Shown here in pieces: positions 7,344 to 16,297 of a stretch of 29,796 nt of DNA. The stretch comes from CAYXGZ01 sp964464755. GTDB taxonomy: Bacteria > Planctomycetota > MHYJ01 > JACPRB01. The notes below the pieces were generated by a model that was not told the DNA's origin, did no database searches, and worked only from the letters and a program-made list of their open reading frames with translations. The stretch spans positions 1-29,796 of the forward strand of contig CAYXGZ010000045.1 of NCBI GenBank assembly GCA_964464755.1, in the 5' to 3' direction. How positions within the stretch are numbered: the first letter of the stretch is position 1; each line of letters begins with the position of its first letter. A program made the translations under genes and the position numbers.

Positions 7344-7440
7344 GCGGCCTCCAATCGGGTCCCGCTCCGTTGGATGACCGCAGGAATGGACGACGGCGCC
7401 CCGGGGATGTTCGGGGAAATCGCGGGACGGCGCGAGAAAG

Positions 7441-7827
7441 TTAGCTCACCTTCGAGCCGGGCGGCACCTCGCGGATCGGCGTGAGGAGCGACACCGTGTC
7501 GCCGCCGGTCGCGGCGAGCACCATGCCCTGGGACTCCACGCCGCGGAGCATCGCCGGCTGGAGGTTCGCGACGACGACCACGGTCTTCCCCACCAGGTCG
7601 GCGGGCTGGTACCAGGTCTTGATGCCGCTGACGATCTGGCGGATCTCGCCGCCGCCCAGGTCGACCTTCAGGACGTAGAGCTTGTTCGCGTTCGTGTGGT
7701 CGGCGCACTCCAGGACCTTGCCCGTGCGGAGCTCGACCTTCTTGAAGTCGTCGATCGTGATCTTCGCCGGGGCGGCCGGCGCGGGCGCCGGGGCCGGGGC
7801 GGGGGCGGGAACGGGGGCGTCGCTCAT
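7441..7827 (-). CDS. Free-standing tRNA-binding (EMAP/MetRS C-terminal) domain protein
   Basis: A 128-aa protein with one OB-fold tRNA-binding domain (about 23-128) like the C-terminal dimerisation domain of methionyl-tRNA synthetase, CsaA and Arc1p. Seen: FKKVELRTGKVLECADHTNA, KLYVLKVDLGGGEIRQIVSG, and VVVVANLQPAMLRGVESQGM. Residues 4-20 are an Ala-Pro repeat that looks like an interdomain linker, suggesting that this is the detached tail of a MetRS that lacks it. It is likely to bind tRNA in the cytoplasm, either as a MetRS beta subunit or as a CsaA-like chaperone. The ATG overlaps the stop of the PLP enzyme as ATGA. Confidence 0.88.
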   Translation of the reverse strand: MSDAPVPAPAPAPAPAPAAPAKITIDDFKKVELRTGKVLECADHTNANKLYVLKVDLGGGEIRQIVSGIKTWYQPADLVGKTVVVVANLQPAMLRGVESQGMVLAATGGDTVSLLTPIREVPPGSKVS

Positions 7828-9005
7828 GTCGTGCTCCTCTTCAATGCCTGGTCCAGGTCGGCCCAGAGGTCCTCGGGATCCTCGAGTCCCGCGGAGACGC
7901 GCACGAGGCCGTCGGTGACTCCGGCGGCGGCGCGCTCGGCGGGCGAAAGGTACGCGTGGGAGGTCCGCGCCGGATGCGTGATCGTCGTCTCCACGTCCCC
8001 GAGGCTGGGGAGGAGGCGGACCAGCTCCAGCGCGTCGACGAACTTCCGGACCGAGGCCAGGCCGCCCTTGAGCTCGAAGCTCAGCATCCCGCCGTGCGCC
8101 CCGTCGAGGAGGCGCTTCGCGGTCGCGTGGGAGGGGGACGACTTCAGGCCCGGGTAATGGACCCTCGAGACCTGGCGCGACTTCGAGAGCCGGCCCGCGA
8201 GCTCCAGGGCGACGGCCGAGGCCCGCCGCACCCGCACGTCCAGCGTGCGTATCCCCCGGAGCGTGAGCCAGGCGTCCATCGGCGACACCGCCCCGCCCGT
8301 CTGGGAGAGCAGCGAGCGCATCCGCCGGATCCGGTCCTCCGCCGCCACGATCACGCCGCTCATGGCGTCGGCGTGCCCGCAGAGGTACTTGGTCCCGGAG
8401 TGCCAGGACACCGCGGCCCCGTGCTCGAGGGGCCGGGCGAGGACGGGCGTCGCGAAGGTGTTGTCGACGAAGACGGGGACGCCGCCCGCGGCCTTCACGA
8501 TGCCCGGCAGGTCGGGCACGGTCATCAGCGGGTTCGTGATCGTCTCGACGGCCACGGCGCGGGTCTCGCGGCGGAGCGCGGCGCGCACGGCGGCCGGGGT
8601 GGACTCGACGAAGGTCGTGGCGATCCCGAGGCGCGAGGCGTGGCGGGCGAGGAAGCCGTAGGTGCCGCCGTAGACGTCGCGGCCGCAGACGACGTGGCTG
8701 CCGGCCTCGAGCAGGCCCCAGAACAGCGCGACGACGGCGGACATCCCGGACGCGCAGGCGAGGGCCCCGACCTTGCGGTCGCCCGGGGCCTCGAGCTCGG
8801 CGACGGCCCCCTCGAGCTCCCGCGCGTTGCGGTGCCCGTAGCGGCGGTAGTACCCGTCGTCGAGCCGTCCCTGCTGGAGGTCGTCGAGCGTCCCGAGGTC
8901 CGGGACGAAGTGCGCCGTCGAGAAATCCAGCGGCGGGGCCGCGGGCGTCGTGCGCCCCTCCTTCCGGCGGGGCGGGTGGACGGTACGGGTCGCGGGCCGC
9001 TTCAT
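7824..9005 (-). CDS. Cys/Met-metabolism PLP-dependent enzyme (cystathionine gamma-synthase/lyase family)
   Basis: A 393-aa fold-type I PLP enzyme of the trans-sulfuration family, acting on homocysteine, cystathionine or methionine-type substrates. Seen: YYRRYGHRNARELEGAVAELE (substrate and phosphate region), ACASGMSAV, DVYGGTYG, FVDNTFATP with the pyridine-ring Asp, and SGTKYLCGHAD with K206 as Schiff-base lysine. The sequence does not let me choose between MetB, MetC/CGL, MetY and methionine gamma-lyase. It starts 7 nt after the mdh stop and overlaps the tRNA-binding gene, so it is the second gene of a four-gene operon that also contains the selenoprotein. A role in sulfur or selenium amino-acid handling is possible but only suggested by position. 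Confidence 0.9.
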   Translation of the reverse strand: MKRPATRTVHPPRRKEGRTTPAAPPLDFSTAHFVPDLGTLDDLQQGRLDDGYYRRYGHRNARELEGAVAELEAPGDRKVGALACASGMSAVVALFWGLLEAGSHVVCGRDVYGGTYGFLARHASRLGIATTFVESTPAAVRAALRRETRAVAVETITNPLMTVPDLPGIVKAAGGVPVFVDNTFATPVLARPLEHGAAVSWHSGTKYLCGHADAMSGVIVAAEDRIRRMRSLLSQTGGAVSPMDAWLTLRGIRTLDVRVRRASAVALELAGRLSKSRQVSRVHYPGLKSSPSHATAKRLLDGAHGGMLSFELKGGLASVRKFVDALELVRLLPSLGDVETTITHPARTSHAYLSPAERAAAGVTDGLVRVSAGLEDPEDLWADLDQALKRSTT

Positions 9006-9012
9006 CCCGTCC

Positions 9013-9942
9013 CTACAGCTTCAGGAGCTTGAAGTTCTCGCGCACGACGTCGGCCGACTTGTTCAGGGCCGCCTGCTCCTCCGGGTTGAGCTTGAGGGGC
9101 AGGATCTCCTTGAGCCCGCCCTCGCCGAGCTTGCAGGGCACGCCGACGTAGACGTCCTTCAGGCCGAACTCGCCGTCGAGGTAGGCCGAGCACGGGAGGA
9201 CGCGGTTCTGGTCGTAGAGGATGCTCTCGACCATGATCGCGATCGAGCTGCCGGGCGCGTAGTACGCGCTGCCGGTCTTGAGGAACGCGACGATCTCGGC
9301 GCCGCCGTCGCGGGCCCGGATCGCCAGCTTGTCGCACTCCTCCTTCGGGAGCAGCTCCGTGATCGGGATGCCGGCGACCGTCGTGAAGCGCGGCAGGGCG
9401 ACCATGGTGTCGCCGTGCGAGCCGAGGACCATGGCGCTGACGTCGCGGGGCGAGACCTTGAGGCGGTCCGCCACGAAGTGGGCGAAGCGGTTCGAGTCGA
9501 GCACGCCGGCCATGCCGAGGACGCGGTGCTTCGGGAAGCCGGTGATCTTCAGGGCGGCCCAGGTCATCACGTCGAGCGGGTTCGTGACGACGATCAGGAT
9601 GGGGCTCGCGCCGGTGGACTTTAGCTTGGTGCAGACGTCGCGGATGATGTTCGTGTTGATCTCGAGGAGCTGCTCGCGGGTCATGCCGGGCTTGCGGGGG
9701 ACGCCGGCCGTGATCACGACGATCTGGCAGTCCTTCAGGTCCTCGACGCGGTTCGTGCCGGTCACCGTGCAGTCGTGGTGGTCCACCTGCCGGGCCTGGT
9801 TCATGTCGAGGCCCTTGCCCTGGGGGACGCCCTCGACGATGTCGGTCAGGATGACGTCGCAGAGGTTCTTCTTGGCGAGGATGAACGCGGCGGCGGCGCC
9901 GACGTTGCCCGCCCCGACGATTCCCACCTTGGCGCGCGGCAT
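9013..9942 (-). CDS. mdh: Malate dehydrogenase (NAD, LDH-like type)
   Basis: A 309-aa 2-hydroxyacid dehydrogenase that interconverts malate and oxaloacetate in the TCA cycle. Seen: NAD-binding GIVGAGNVG (7-15), the substrate loop GVPRKPGMTREQLL with the arginines that select dicarboxylates, VVTNPLDVMTW, and catalytic GSHGD with H176. PRKPGM rather than a lactate-type loop supports malate over lactate. Start ATG 9942 is chosen because GGAGG precedes it by 7 nt and a good promoter lies upstream; a start 13 codons earlier would sit inside the -10 box. First gene of the operon mdh, PLP enzyme, tRNA-binding protein, selenoprotein. Confidence 0.95.
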   Translation of the reverse strand: MPRAKVGIVGAGNVGAAAAFILAKKNLCDVILTDIVEGVPQGKGLDMNQARQVDHHDCTVTGTNRVEDLKDCQIVVITAGVPRKPGMTREQLLEINTNIIRDVCTKLKSTGASPILIVVTNPLDVMTWAALKITGFPKHRVLGMAGVLDSNRFAHFVADRLKVSPRDVSAMVLGSHGDTMVALPRFTTVAGIPITELLPKEECDKLAIRARDGGAEIVAFLKTGSAYYAPGSSIAIMVESILYDQNRVLPCSAYLDGEFGLKDVYVGVPCKLGEGGLKEILPLKLNPEEQAALNKSADVVRENFKLLKL

Positions 9943-9979
9943 GGTGTTCCTCCGGTTTGGATTGGCCCGTCCGGGGACC

Positions 9980-10007
9980 AATCTATCGGTGCGCGGGGGG
10001 GCGTCAA
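9980..10007 (-). promoter_or_regulatory. Promoter of the mdh operon
   Basis: The minus strand reads TTGACG (10007-10002), a 16-nt spacer and TAGATT (9985-9980), a good sigma-70-type match. Transcription would start near 9973, giving a leader of about 30 nt containing the mdh GGAGG site. It could drive the whole mdh-to-selenoprotein operon, as the inner gaps are short. Confidence 0.7.
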
Positions 10008-10024
10008 GGTATATTGGCCGGAGC

Positions 10025-10420
10025 GTGGACCAGATCGAGAAGACCTCGTTCGGCCTCGACGTCGACCTGGCGTGCGTGCTCTGCTACGCGCTCGGACCGG
10101 TGACCGGCCTGGCCATCTGGAAGCTGGAGAAGCGCGACCACCTCGTCCACTTCCACGCCCTGCAGTCCACGCTGCTCCTCGCCCCGCTCTTCGTGTTCTT
10201 CCCGATCTTCTTCCTGATCCCCGTGGGCGGCTCCGCCGCGGCGAAGTTCGTCCTCTACACGCTCGGCGGCTTCATCGGGATCGGCACGATCGCGCTGCTC
10301 GCGTGGATCGTCCCCTGCGCCTGGCGGATGGAGCGCAAGCGGGCGCCGATCGTGGGGAAGATCGTGGACCGCTGGGTGCCCGACGAGGGCGACGCGGACG
10401 CGATGAAGGCCGCGGAGTAG
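10025..10420 (+). CDS. Small multi-pass membrane protein (DUF4870/Tic20-like)
   Basis: A 131-aa protein with three hydrophobic segments: about 14-30 (ACVLCYALGPVTGLAIW), 45-65 (LLLAPLFVFFPIFFLIPV) and 75-100 (LYTLGGFIGIGTIALLAWIV). The first and a following HALQSTLL-type motif match the DUF4870 pattern, in which a charged residue pair and HFHA/QS sit between helices 1 and 2. Function is unknown. The GTG at 10025 is the first plausible start; the GGAG directly before it is too close to serve as a ribosome site. TATATT at 10010-10015 could be a -10 box giving a nearly leaderless message. It is divergent from mdh and convergent with mraY. Confidence 0.7.
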   Translation: MDQIEKTSFGLDVDLACVLCYALGPVTGLAIWKLEKRDHLVHFHALQSTLLLAPLFVFFPIFFLIPVGGSAAAKFVLYTLGGFIGIGTIALLAWIVPCAWRMERKRAPIVGKIVDRWVPDEGDADAMKAAE

Positions 10421-10422
10421 GC

Positions 10423-11496
10423 CTACCGGAGCTTCAGCGTCGCGAGGCTGACGACGGCGAGCACGGCGGCGCAGATCCAGAACCGGGCCGTGATCTTCGT
10501 CTCCGGCATCCCGCCGAACTGGAAGTGGTGGTGCAGCGGCGCGATGCGGAAGAGGCGCCGCCCCGTCAGCTTGAACGACAAAATCTGGAGGAAGCTCGAC
10601 CCCGCCTCCACGACGAAGACCCCGCCGATCACGACCAGGACGAGTTCCTGCTTCGTGGTGCAGGCGATCAGACCGAGCAGGCCGCCGAGGGGCAGCGAGC
10701 CCGAGTCGCCCATGAAGACCTGGGCCGGGTGGCTGTTGAACCAGAGGAAGCCCAGGGTCGCGCCGAGCACCGCCGCGCAGACGACGGAGGTCTCCGCCCC
10801 CGAGCGCAGGAAGGGCAGCCCGAGGTAGGCGCTGAAGTCGGCGTGGCTGACGAGGTACGCGATCACCGCGTACGCGAAGACGGCGATGGCCGTGCAGCCG
10901 CCGGCGAGGCCGTCGAGGCCGTCGGTGATGTTCACGGCGTTCGAGGTCGCGACGATCACGAGCATCACGAAGAACGGGTAGGCGATCCCCAGGTCGACGT
11001 AGCCGTCGAAGGGGATGTAGAGCCGCGAGGCGTGCACCGGGTCGTGGCGCAGCATGACGGCCCAGAGCCAGGCACCGGCGACCATGCCGACGACGATCTG
11101 GCCGATGAGCTTGGTCCGCATCGACATGCCGGATTTCGAGCGGCCGGAGAGCTTGAGCCAGTCGTCCACGGCGCCGAGCGCGCCGAGGGCGGCCGCGACG
11201 AAGGCGAAGATCGGCAGGGTGCGGCTCTTGAAGCTCCCGAAGACGGCGAGGGCCACGAGGACGGCGGCGCAGAGGAAGACGCCGCCCATGGTCGGCGTGT
11301 CGCGCTTGGCCTTCATGATCCCGTCGAGCACGCGGCTGTCGCCCTTCTCCGTCTGCTCCCCCACCTTGCGGGCGCGGAGCCACGCGATGACGCGGGGCCC
11401 GAGGGCCACGCAGGCGAGGAAGGCGGCCAGGCCCGCGAGCGCGGCGCGGGCCGTGTGGCTCTGGAGGGCCTCGCCGGAGAGGAGCCGGGGGAGCAT
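10423..11496 (-). CDS. mraY: Phospho-N-acetylmuramoyl-pentapeptide transferase
   Basis: A 357-aa integral membrane enzyme transferring phospho-MurNAc-pentapeptide to undecaprenyl phosphate to give lipid I. Seen: multiple membrane spans, the conserved DD in GAVDDWLKL, NITDGLDGLAGG, FMGDSGSLPLGG and the cytoplasmic APLHHHFQ loop, all hallmarks of MraY. Its ATG overlaps the murF stop by one base (TGATG), so the two are coupled. It is the last gene of this cell-wall cluster: murD, ftsW and murG, which usually follow, are absent, and a plus-strand gene ends only 2 bp away. Confidence 0.97.
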   Translation of the reverse strand: MLPRLLSGEALQSHTARAALAGLAAFLACVALGPRVIAWLRARKVGEQTEKGDSRVLDGIMKAKRDTPTMGGVFLCAAVLVALAVFGSFKSRTLPIFAFVAAALGALGAVDDWLKLSGRSKSGMSMRTKLIGQIVVGMVAGAWLWAVMLRHDPVHASRLYIPFDGYVDLGIAYPFFVMLVIVATSNAVNITDGLDGLAGGCTAIAVFAYAVIAYLVSHADFSAYLGLPFLRSGAETSVVCAAVLGATLGFLWFNSHPAQVFMGDSGSLPLGGLLGLIACTTKQELVLVVIGGVFVVEAGSSFLQILSFKLTGRRLFRIAPLHHHFQFGGMPETKITARFWICAAVLAVVSLATLKLR

Positions 11497-12881
11497 CAGT
11501 GCACCTCGAGGGGCGCGGGGCCGGAGCGCGTGGGCACGGCCTCGGCCACGATCTTGACGACCTTCTCCAGGCCGACGGCCCGCGAGCCCTTGAGGAGCAG
11601 GCAGTCGCCGGGCCGGACGAGGCCGCGCAGCGCGTCCCGCGCCGCGTCGACCGTCGGGAAGTCGAATCCGCCCTGGTCCTCGCGGAGCGCGCCCTTCATG
11701 GCGCGGGCCTCGGGGCCGATGAGCAGCACGGTGCCGATCGTCGGCTCGGCGGCGACGGCGCGGCCGAGCTCGAGGTGGAAGCGCAGCGCGCCGTCCCCGA
11801 GCTCCCGCATGTCGCCGAGCACCGCGATCTTCCGCCCCGCGGCGGGCCGGCGGCCGAACTCGGCGACGGCGAGCCGGGCGGACGAGGGGTTCGCGTTGTA
11901 GGCGTCGTTGAGGATCTCCACGCCGCCGATGCGGAGCAGCTCCATGCGCATCTTGGGGCCGCGGAACTCGCGCAGGCGGGCCGCGCACTCCGCCGGCTCG
12001 AGTCCGAAGGCGACGGCGGCGGCCACGGCGGCCGCGGCGTTCGTGGCGTTCCAGGAGCCCTGCACGGGCACCTCGAAGTCCGTCCCGAAGGCGCGGAAGC
12101 GGAGGCCCTCGGCGGTCGGGGCGACCTCCGTCACGCGCACGTCGGCGCCCGGTCCGGTCCCGAAGGTCACGAGCTTTTCCCGGGGGACGCGCTCGAGGTG
12201 CGGCGCCAGCGGCGGGCAGTCGGCGGGCGCGATGACCATGCCGCCCGCCCGGACGAAGCGCAGGATCTCCGCCTCCTCGGCGGCGACGCCCTCGACGTCC
12301 CCGAGGCCCTCGAGGTGCTCCTCGCCGATCGAGGTGATCACGGCGACGTCCGGCCGTGAGATCCGGCCGAGGTCGGCGATCTCGCCCCGGTGGTTCGTGC
12401 CGATCTCGAGCACGACGAACTCCGTCCCGGGGACCGCGCTGAAGATCGTCAGCGGGACCCCGACGTTGTTGTTGAAGCTGGCGGGCGCCTTGACGACGCG
12501 GCGCGAGCCGGCGAGGAGGTGCGCGAGCATCTCCTTGGTCGTCGTCTTCCCGTTCGAGCCGCTGACGCTGACGAAGCGCGCGGGGTGCGTGAGGCGCCAG
12601 CACCCGGCGATCAGCCCGAGCGCGGCCGTGGAGTCCTGGACGACGAGCTGCGGGCCGGGGGCGTCCTCGAGGGCGCGCTCGACGAGGGCCGCGATGGCGC
12701 CGCCCGCGAAGGCGGCCAGCACGTGGTCGTGGCCGTCGTGCGTCGGACCCCGGAGGGCCGCGAAGAGGTCGCCGGGGCGGAGCGAGCGCGAGTCGGTGGA
12801 GACCCCGGTCACCCGGAGGTCGTCCGCCCGCCGCGTCCAGGTGCCGCCGGCGGCCCGCGCGAGGCCCGCGAGGTTCATCAT
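11496..12881 (-). CDS. murF: UDP-N-acetylmuramoyl-tripeptide:D-alanyl-D-alanine ligase
   Basis: A 461-aa Mur ligase that adds D-Ala-D-Ala to UDP-MurNAc-tripeptide using ATP. Seen: an N-terminal substrate domain with GVSTDSRSLRPGDLFAAL, P-loop VSGSNGKTTTKEM, FNNNVGVP, the EIGTNHRGEI segment and NDAYNANPSS in the C-terminal domain, all MurF-specific. The start is one of two adjacent ATGs (12881 or 12878). It lies 4 nt after the murE stop and overlaps mraY. Confidence 0.96.
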   Translation of the reverse strand: MMNLAGLARAAGGTWTRRADDLRVTGVSTDSRSLRPGDLFAALRGPTHDGHDHVLAAFAGGAIAALVERALEDAPGPQLVVQDSTAALGLIAGCWRLTHPARFVSVSGSNGKTTTKEMLAHLLAGSRRVVKAPASFNNNVGVPLTIFSAVPGTEFVVLEIGTNHRGEIADLGRISRPDVAVITSIGEEHLEGLGDVEGVAAEEAEILRFVRAGGMVIAPADCPPLAPHLERVPREKLVTFGTGPGADVRVTEVAPTAEGLRFRAFGTDFEVPVQGSWNATNAAAAVAAAVAFGLEPAECAARLREFRGPKMRMELLRIGGVEILNDAYNANPSSARLAVAEFGRRPAAGRKIAVLGDMRELGDGALRFHLELGRAVAAEPTIGTVLLIGPEARAMKGALREDQGGFDFPTVDAARDALRGLVRPGDCLLLKGSRAVGLEKVVKIVAEAVPTRSGPAPLEVH

Positions 12882-12885
12882 GGCG

Positions 12886-14373
12886 CTAGCCCCGGGCCTT
12901 GGCGGCCTCGAGCCCCTTGAGGATGTCCCGCGCCACGAGCCGGTCGTCGAAGGGCCGCGCGTCGGCCCCGACCACCTGGTACGTCTCGTGGCCCTTCCCC
13001 GCGATGAGCACGACGTCGCCCTCCCGCGCCATCCCGAGGGCGATGCGGATCGCCTGCTCCCGGTCCGGCTCGGCGAGGTACTTGGACGGGTTCGAGATGC
13101 CCGCCTCGATCTCCTTGATGATCGCCCGGGGCTCCTCGGTGCGCGGGTTGTCGGACGTCACGATGAAGAAGTCCGAGAGCTCCTCGGCCGCCCGGCCCAT
13201 GAGGGGCCGCTTGCCGCGGTCCCGGTCGCCGCCGCAGCCGAAGACGAGCAGGATGCGGCCGGCCTTGTCCCCCCGGAGGTGCTTCAGCGCGCCGAGGACG
13301 TTGCGCAGGGAGTCCTCCGTGTGCGCGTAGTCCACGAGCACGGTGAAGGGCTGACCCGCCGCCACGGCCTCGAGCCGCCCGGGCACGGCCGTCATCGCCT
13401 CGAGCCCCGCCTTGATGTGCTCGAAGTTGTACCCCATCGCCCAGGTCACGGCGGCCGCGCCGAGCAGGTTGTACGCGTTGTGGCGCCCGACGAGCCTCGA
13501 GCGGACCTGGAGGACCTCGGCGCCGAGGTGGATCCTCAGGAGCAGGCCCTGGTAGGTCATCTCCTCGACGACGCCCCGGACCTCGGCCCCCTCGTGCAGC
13601 CCGTACTTCACGCAGCGGCCCTTGACGAGGCCCGCGTAGTGCGGGGCCGCCGGGTCGTCCGCGTTGATCGCGGCCACGGCGCGCGGCGAGAGCTGCTCGA
13701 AGAGGATGCCCTTCGCCTCGCGGTACGCCTCGGGCGTCCCGTGGTAGTCGAGGTGGTCGCGCGTGAGGTTCGTGAACACGGCGCCCGCGAAGTTCAGCGA
13801 GCGCGTGCGGCGCTGGTGGAGCGCGATCGAGCTGACCTCCATCGCGGCGGAGCGGCAGCCCGCGGCCGCCATCTCGGCGAAGGTGCGCTGGAGCTCGTCC
13901 GCCGGCGGCGTGGTCAGCGGCGAGGGCATGATCCGCCCGCCGACGACGACCTGGATCGTGCCGATGAGGCCCGCCCGGTCGCCGGCCGCGTCGAGGACCG
14001 ACTTCACCAGGTAGGACGTCGTCGTCTTGCCCTTCGTCCCCGTGACGCCGACGACGTTGAGGCGCGTCGTCGGATCCCCGTGGTGCCGGGCCGAGAGGTC
14101 GGCCAGGGCCGCGCGCGCGTCGGCGACCCGCACGACCGGCACGCCCGGGATCGCGGGCAGTTCGCCCTCGGCCACGACGGCGACCGCGCCGCGCTGGACC
14201 GCGTCCTCCACGAAGCGCCGCCCGTCGTCGCGCGTGCCCGTCACGGCGACGAAGACGTAGCCCGGCCGGACCTGGCGGGAGTCGCACGTGATCCCCTTCA
14301 CCTCGGCCGAGCGGCCGCTGAACTTCGCGCCCGGCGCGACCTTGTCGATGAGTTCCCCGAGACGTCGGAGCAT
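12886..14373 (-). CDS. murE: UDP-MurNAc-tripeptide synthetase, meso-diaminopimelate type
   Basis: A 495-aa Mur ligase adding the third amino acid to UDP-MurNAc-L-Ala-D-Glu. Seen: ITCDSRQVRPGYVFVA, P-loop GVTGTKGKTTTSY (around residue 110), MEVSSIAL, NLTRDHLDYHG, and DNPR at 408-411, which selects meso-diaminopimelate over lysine. ATG 14373 is chosen because AAAGGAGG lies 9 nt upstream and MLRRLGELID fits the family N-terminus. An in-frame ATG at 14472 with a GGAAGGGG site could add 33 residues without family resemblance. The 187 nt back to ftsI hold no other gene I can support. Confidence 0.96.
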   Translation of the reverse strand: MLRRLGELIDKVAPGAKFSGRSAEVKGITCDSRQVRPGYVFVAVTGTRDDGRRFVEDAVQRGAVAVVAEGELPAIPGVPVVRVADARAALADLSARHHGDPTTRLNVVGVTGTKGKTTTSYLVKSVLDAAGDRAGLIGTIQVVVGGRIMPSPLTTPPADELQRTFAEMAAAGCRSAAMEVSSIALHQRRTRSLNFAGAVFTNLTRDHLDYHGTPEAYREAKGILFEQLSPRAVAAINADDPAAPHYAGLVKGRCVKYGLHEGAEVRGVVEEMTYQGLLLRIHLGAEVLQVRSRLVGRHNAYNLLGAAAVTWAMGYNFEHIKAGLEAMTAVPGRLEAVAAGQPFTVLVDYAHTEDSLRNVLGALKHLRGDKAGRILLVFGCGGDRDRGKRPLMGRAAEELSDFFIVTSDNPRTEEPRAIIKEIEAGISNPSKYLAEPDREQAIRIALGMAREGDVVLIAGKGHETYQVVGADARPFDDRLVARDILKGLEAAKARG

Positions 14374-14560
14374 GCGACGACCCTCCTTTCGGCGCTGGTA
14401 ACGGACGGGACCGGACGCGAGGTAGACGTCCCGGTGCGGGACGCGACCGGCCGACTTCCGATGGGCAGCCATCCCCTTCCCCCTCTCTCCAGGACCCCGG
14501 CCCCGCCGGGACCCCTCCAACCCTCTCCGGCCGCGGGTTCTCCGGCCCGCGCCCGGTTTC

Positions 14561-16273
14561 CTACTTCGCGAACGCCATCCCGCGCGACAGGATCTCCTGC
14601 ACCACGGGCCCCGCGACCGTCCCGCCGTAGTACTCCCCCTTCGGCTCGTCGACGATGACGGCGATGCAGATCCGGGCGTCCTCCTTCGGGGCGAAGCCCA
14701 CGAAGGAGCTGATGTAGCGGTTGTGGCCGTAGGTCCCCGTGGCGGGGTCCACCTTCTGCGTCGTGCCCGTCTTGCCGCAGACCTCGAGGCCCTCGACCGC
14801 GGCCTTCGTGCCGGTGCCCGAGACGACGACCTCGCGGAGGATCTCCCGCATCTGCGCGCAGGACGCCGCCGACGCGGCGCGCCGCAGCACCTCGGGCTTC
14901 GCCTGCTTCAGCACCTCGCCCTCCGCCGACGTGATCCGGTCGACCACGTAGGGCCGCACGATCTCGCCGCCGTTGGCGATGGCCGACATCGCCGTGACGA
15001 GCTGCAGCGGCGTCACGCCGATCTCGTGGCCCATCGGGACGGAGCTGACGGAGTACGAGGTCCAGCGCGCCAGCGGGTGCAGCGTGCCGGGGTCCTCCGC
15101 CGGGAGGTCCACGCCGGTGCGGCGCCCGAAGCCGAAGCGGTCGGCGACCTTCCAGAGCCGCTCGGCGCCGAGGAGGACGCCGCCGATCTTCACGGCGCCG
15201 ATGTTGCTCGACTTCGCGATCACGTCCTTCACGCTGAGGCGGCCGTACGGGTGGTGGTCGTGGAGCAGGCGCTTGCCGCACTTCCACGCGCCCATCTCGC
15301 AGTCGACGATCGTCTCGGGCGTGGCCAGGCCCGCGTCGAGCGTCCCCACGACCGCGAACGGCTTCCAGGTCGAGCCGGGCTCGTAGGGCGCGATGACGGC
15401 GAGGTTCTGCCTCGAGCGGGCCGCCTCCACCGGGTCCATGCCGGGAGGCACGGGCTCGTTCGGGTCGTAGTCGGGACGGTTCGCGAGCGCGAGGATGGCG
15501 CCGGTGCGCGGGTCCATGGCGACGACGACGGCCCACTTCGGCGACGCGCGCCGGCAGAGCGCGTCGAGGGCGTCCTCGACGACGCGCTGGAGGCGGAGGT
15601 CGATCGTGAGGCGCACGTCGGCGCCGGCGGGCGGGAGTTCCGGGTAATCGAGGGGGCGGCGGCGGCCGTCCATCGGGACCACGGCGCGGCGCGACGCGCC
15701 GGTGAGGAACGAGTCGAGCGTGCGCTCGAGGCCCTCGCCGCCCGCGTCGTCGATGTCGCAGAGCCCGAGGACGTGGCAGAGGTGCCGGCCCTGGGGGTAC
15801 GCGCGGTCGAACTCGGTGCGGCCGGCGACGCCGGGGATCGCGAGGTCCTTCACGCCGCGGGCCTGGGCATCCGTGACGTGACGGCGCAGCCAGACGAAGT
15901 CCGCGGGGCGGGCCGCGCCGCCGGGACCGGCGACGGTCCTCGAGAGGAGCGCGAGGAGGCGGGGCTCGGGCAGGCCGAGCACGGGGGCGAGGCGGCGGGC
16001 GGCCGCGTCGCGGTCGCCGATCTTGCCGGGCTCGGCGTAGATCGAGGTGACGGGGACGGAGACCGCGAGGGTCTCGCCCTGGGCGTCGCGGAACACGCCG
16101 CGGGGGCGGCGCACGTCGAGGAGGCCCGTGGCCTGGCGGCCCTGGGCGCGGTCGGAGGACTCGTGCCCGGAGACCTGGAGGTCGTAGAGGCGGAAGACGA
16201 GGCCGAAGAAGACGAGCGCGAGGGCGATGAAGACCGCCCGCGCCCGACCGGCCGGGTTCGTCGACCCGTCCAT
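14561..16273 (-). CDS. ftsI: Penicillin-binding protein, FtsI-type septal transpeptidase
   Basis: A 570-aa class B PBP. There is one N-terminal membrane anchor (about 13-30, VFIALALVFFGLVFRLYDLQ), a PBP dimer domain, and a C-terminal transpeptidase with STWK (active serine S301, K304), SSN and KTGT. It cross-links peptidoglycan stem peptides at the division site. Position between ftsL and murE, as in other dcw clusters, supports FtsI over the elongation enzyme MrdA. No PASTA domains are seen. The ATG is preceded by a GGGGGGAGAGGG purine tract. Confidence 0.93.
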   Translation of the reverse strand: MDGSTNPAGRARAVFIALALVFFGLVFRLYDLQVSGHESSDRAQGRQATGLLDVRRPRGVFRDAQGETLAVSVPVTSIYAEPGKIGDRDAAARRLAPVLGLPEPRLLALLSRTVAGPGGAARPADFVWLRRHVTDAQARGVKDLAIPGVAGRTEFDRAYPQGRHLCHVLGLCDIDDAGGEGLERTLDSFLTGASRRAVVPMDGRRRPLDYPELPPAGADVRLTIDLRLQRVVEDALDALCRRASPKWAVVVAMDPRTGAILALANRPDYDPNEPVPPGMDPVEAARSRQNLAVIAPYEPGSTWKPFAVVGTLDAGLATPETIVDCEMGAWKCGKRLLHDHHPYGRLSVKDVIAKSSNIGAVKIGGVLLGAERLWKVADRFGFGRRTGVDLPAEDPGTLHPLARWTSYSVSSVPMGHEIGVTPLQLVTAMSAIANGGEIVRPYVVDRITSAEGEVLKQAKPEVLRRAASAASCAQMREILREVVVSGTGTKAAVEGLEVCGKTGTTQKVDPATGTYGHNRYISSFVGFAPKEDARICIAVIVDEPKGEYYGGTVAGPVVQEILSRGMAFAK

Positions 16274-16297
16274 CCCTCTCCCCCCTCCCGCCGCCCG

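Noticed and set aside
7344..7440. Separate promoter for the selenoprotein gene
   Set aside because: No -35/-10 pair comparable with the other promoters of the window is visible, so co-transcription with the mdh operon is preferred.
9280..9980. Long plus-strand open frames opposite mdh, mur and fts genes (for example 9775-11901, 11908-14658, 14723-17152)
   Set aside because: They are antisense shadows produced by extreme GC3; compositions are Arg/Pro/Gly/Ala-rich without domains, and the opposite strand carries well-known enzymes.
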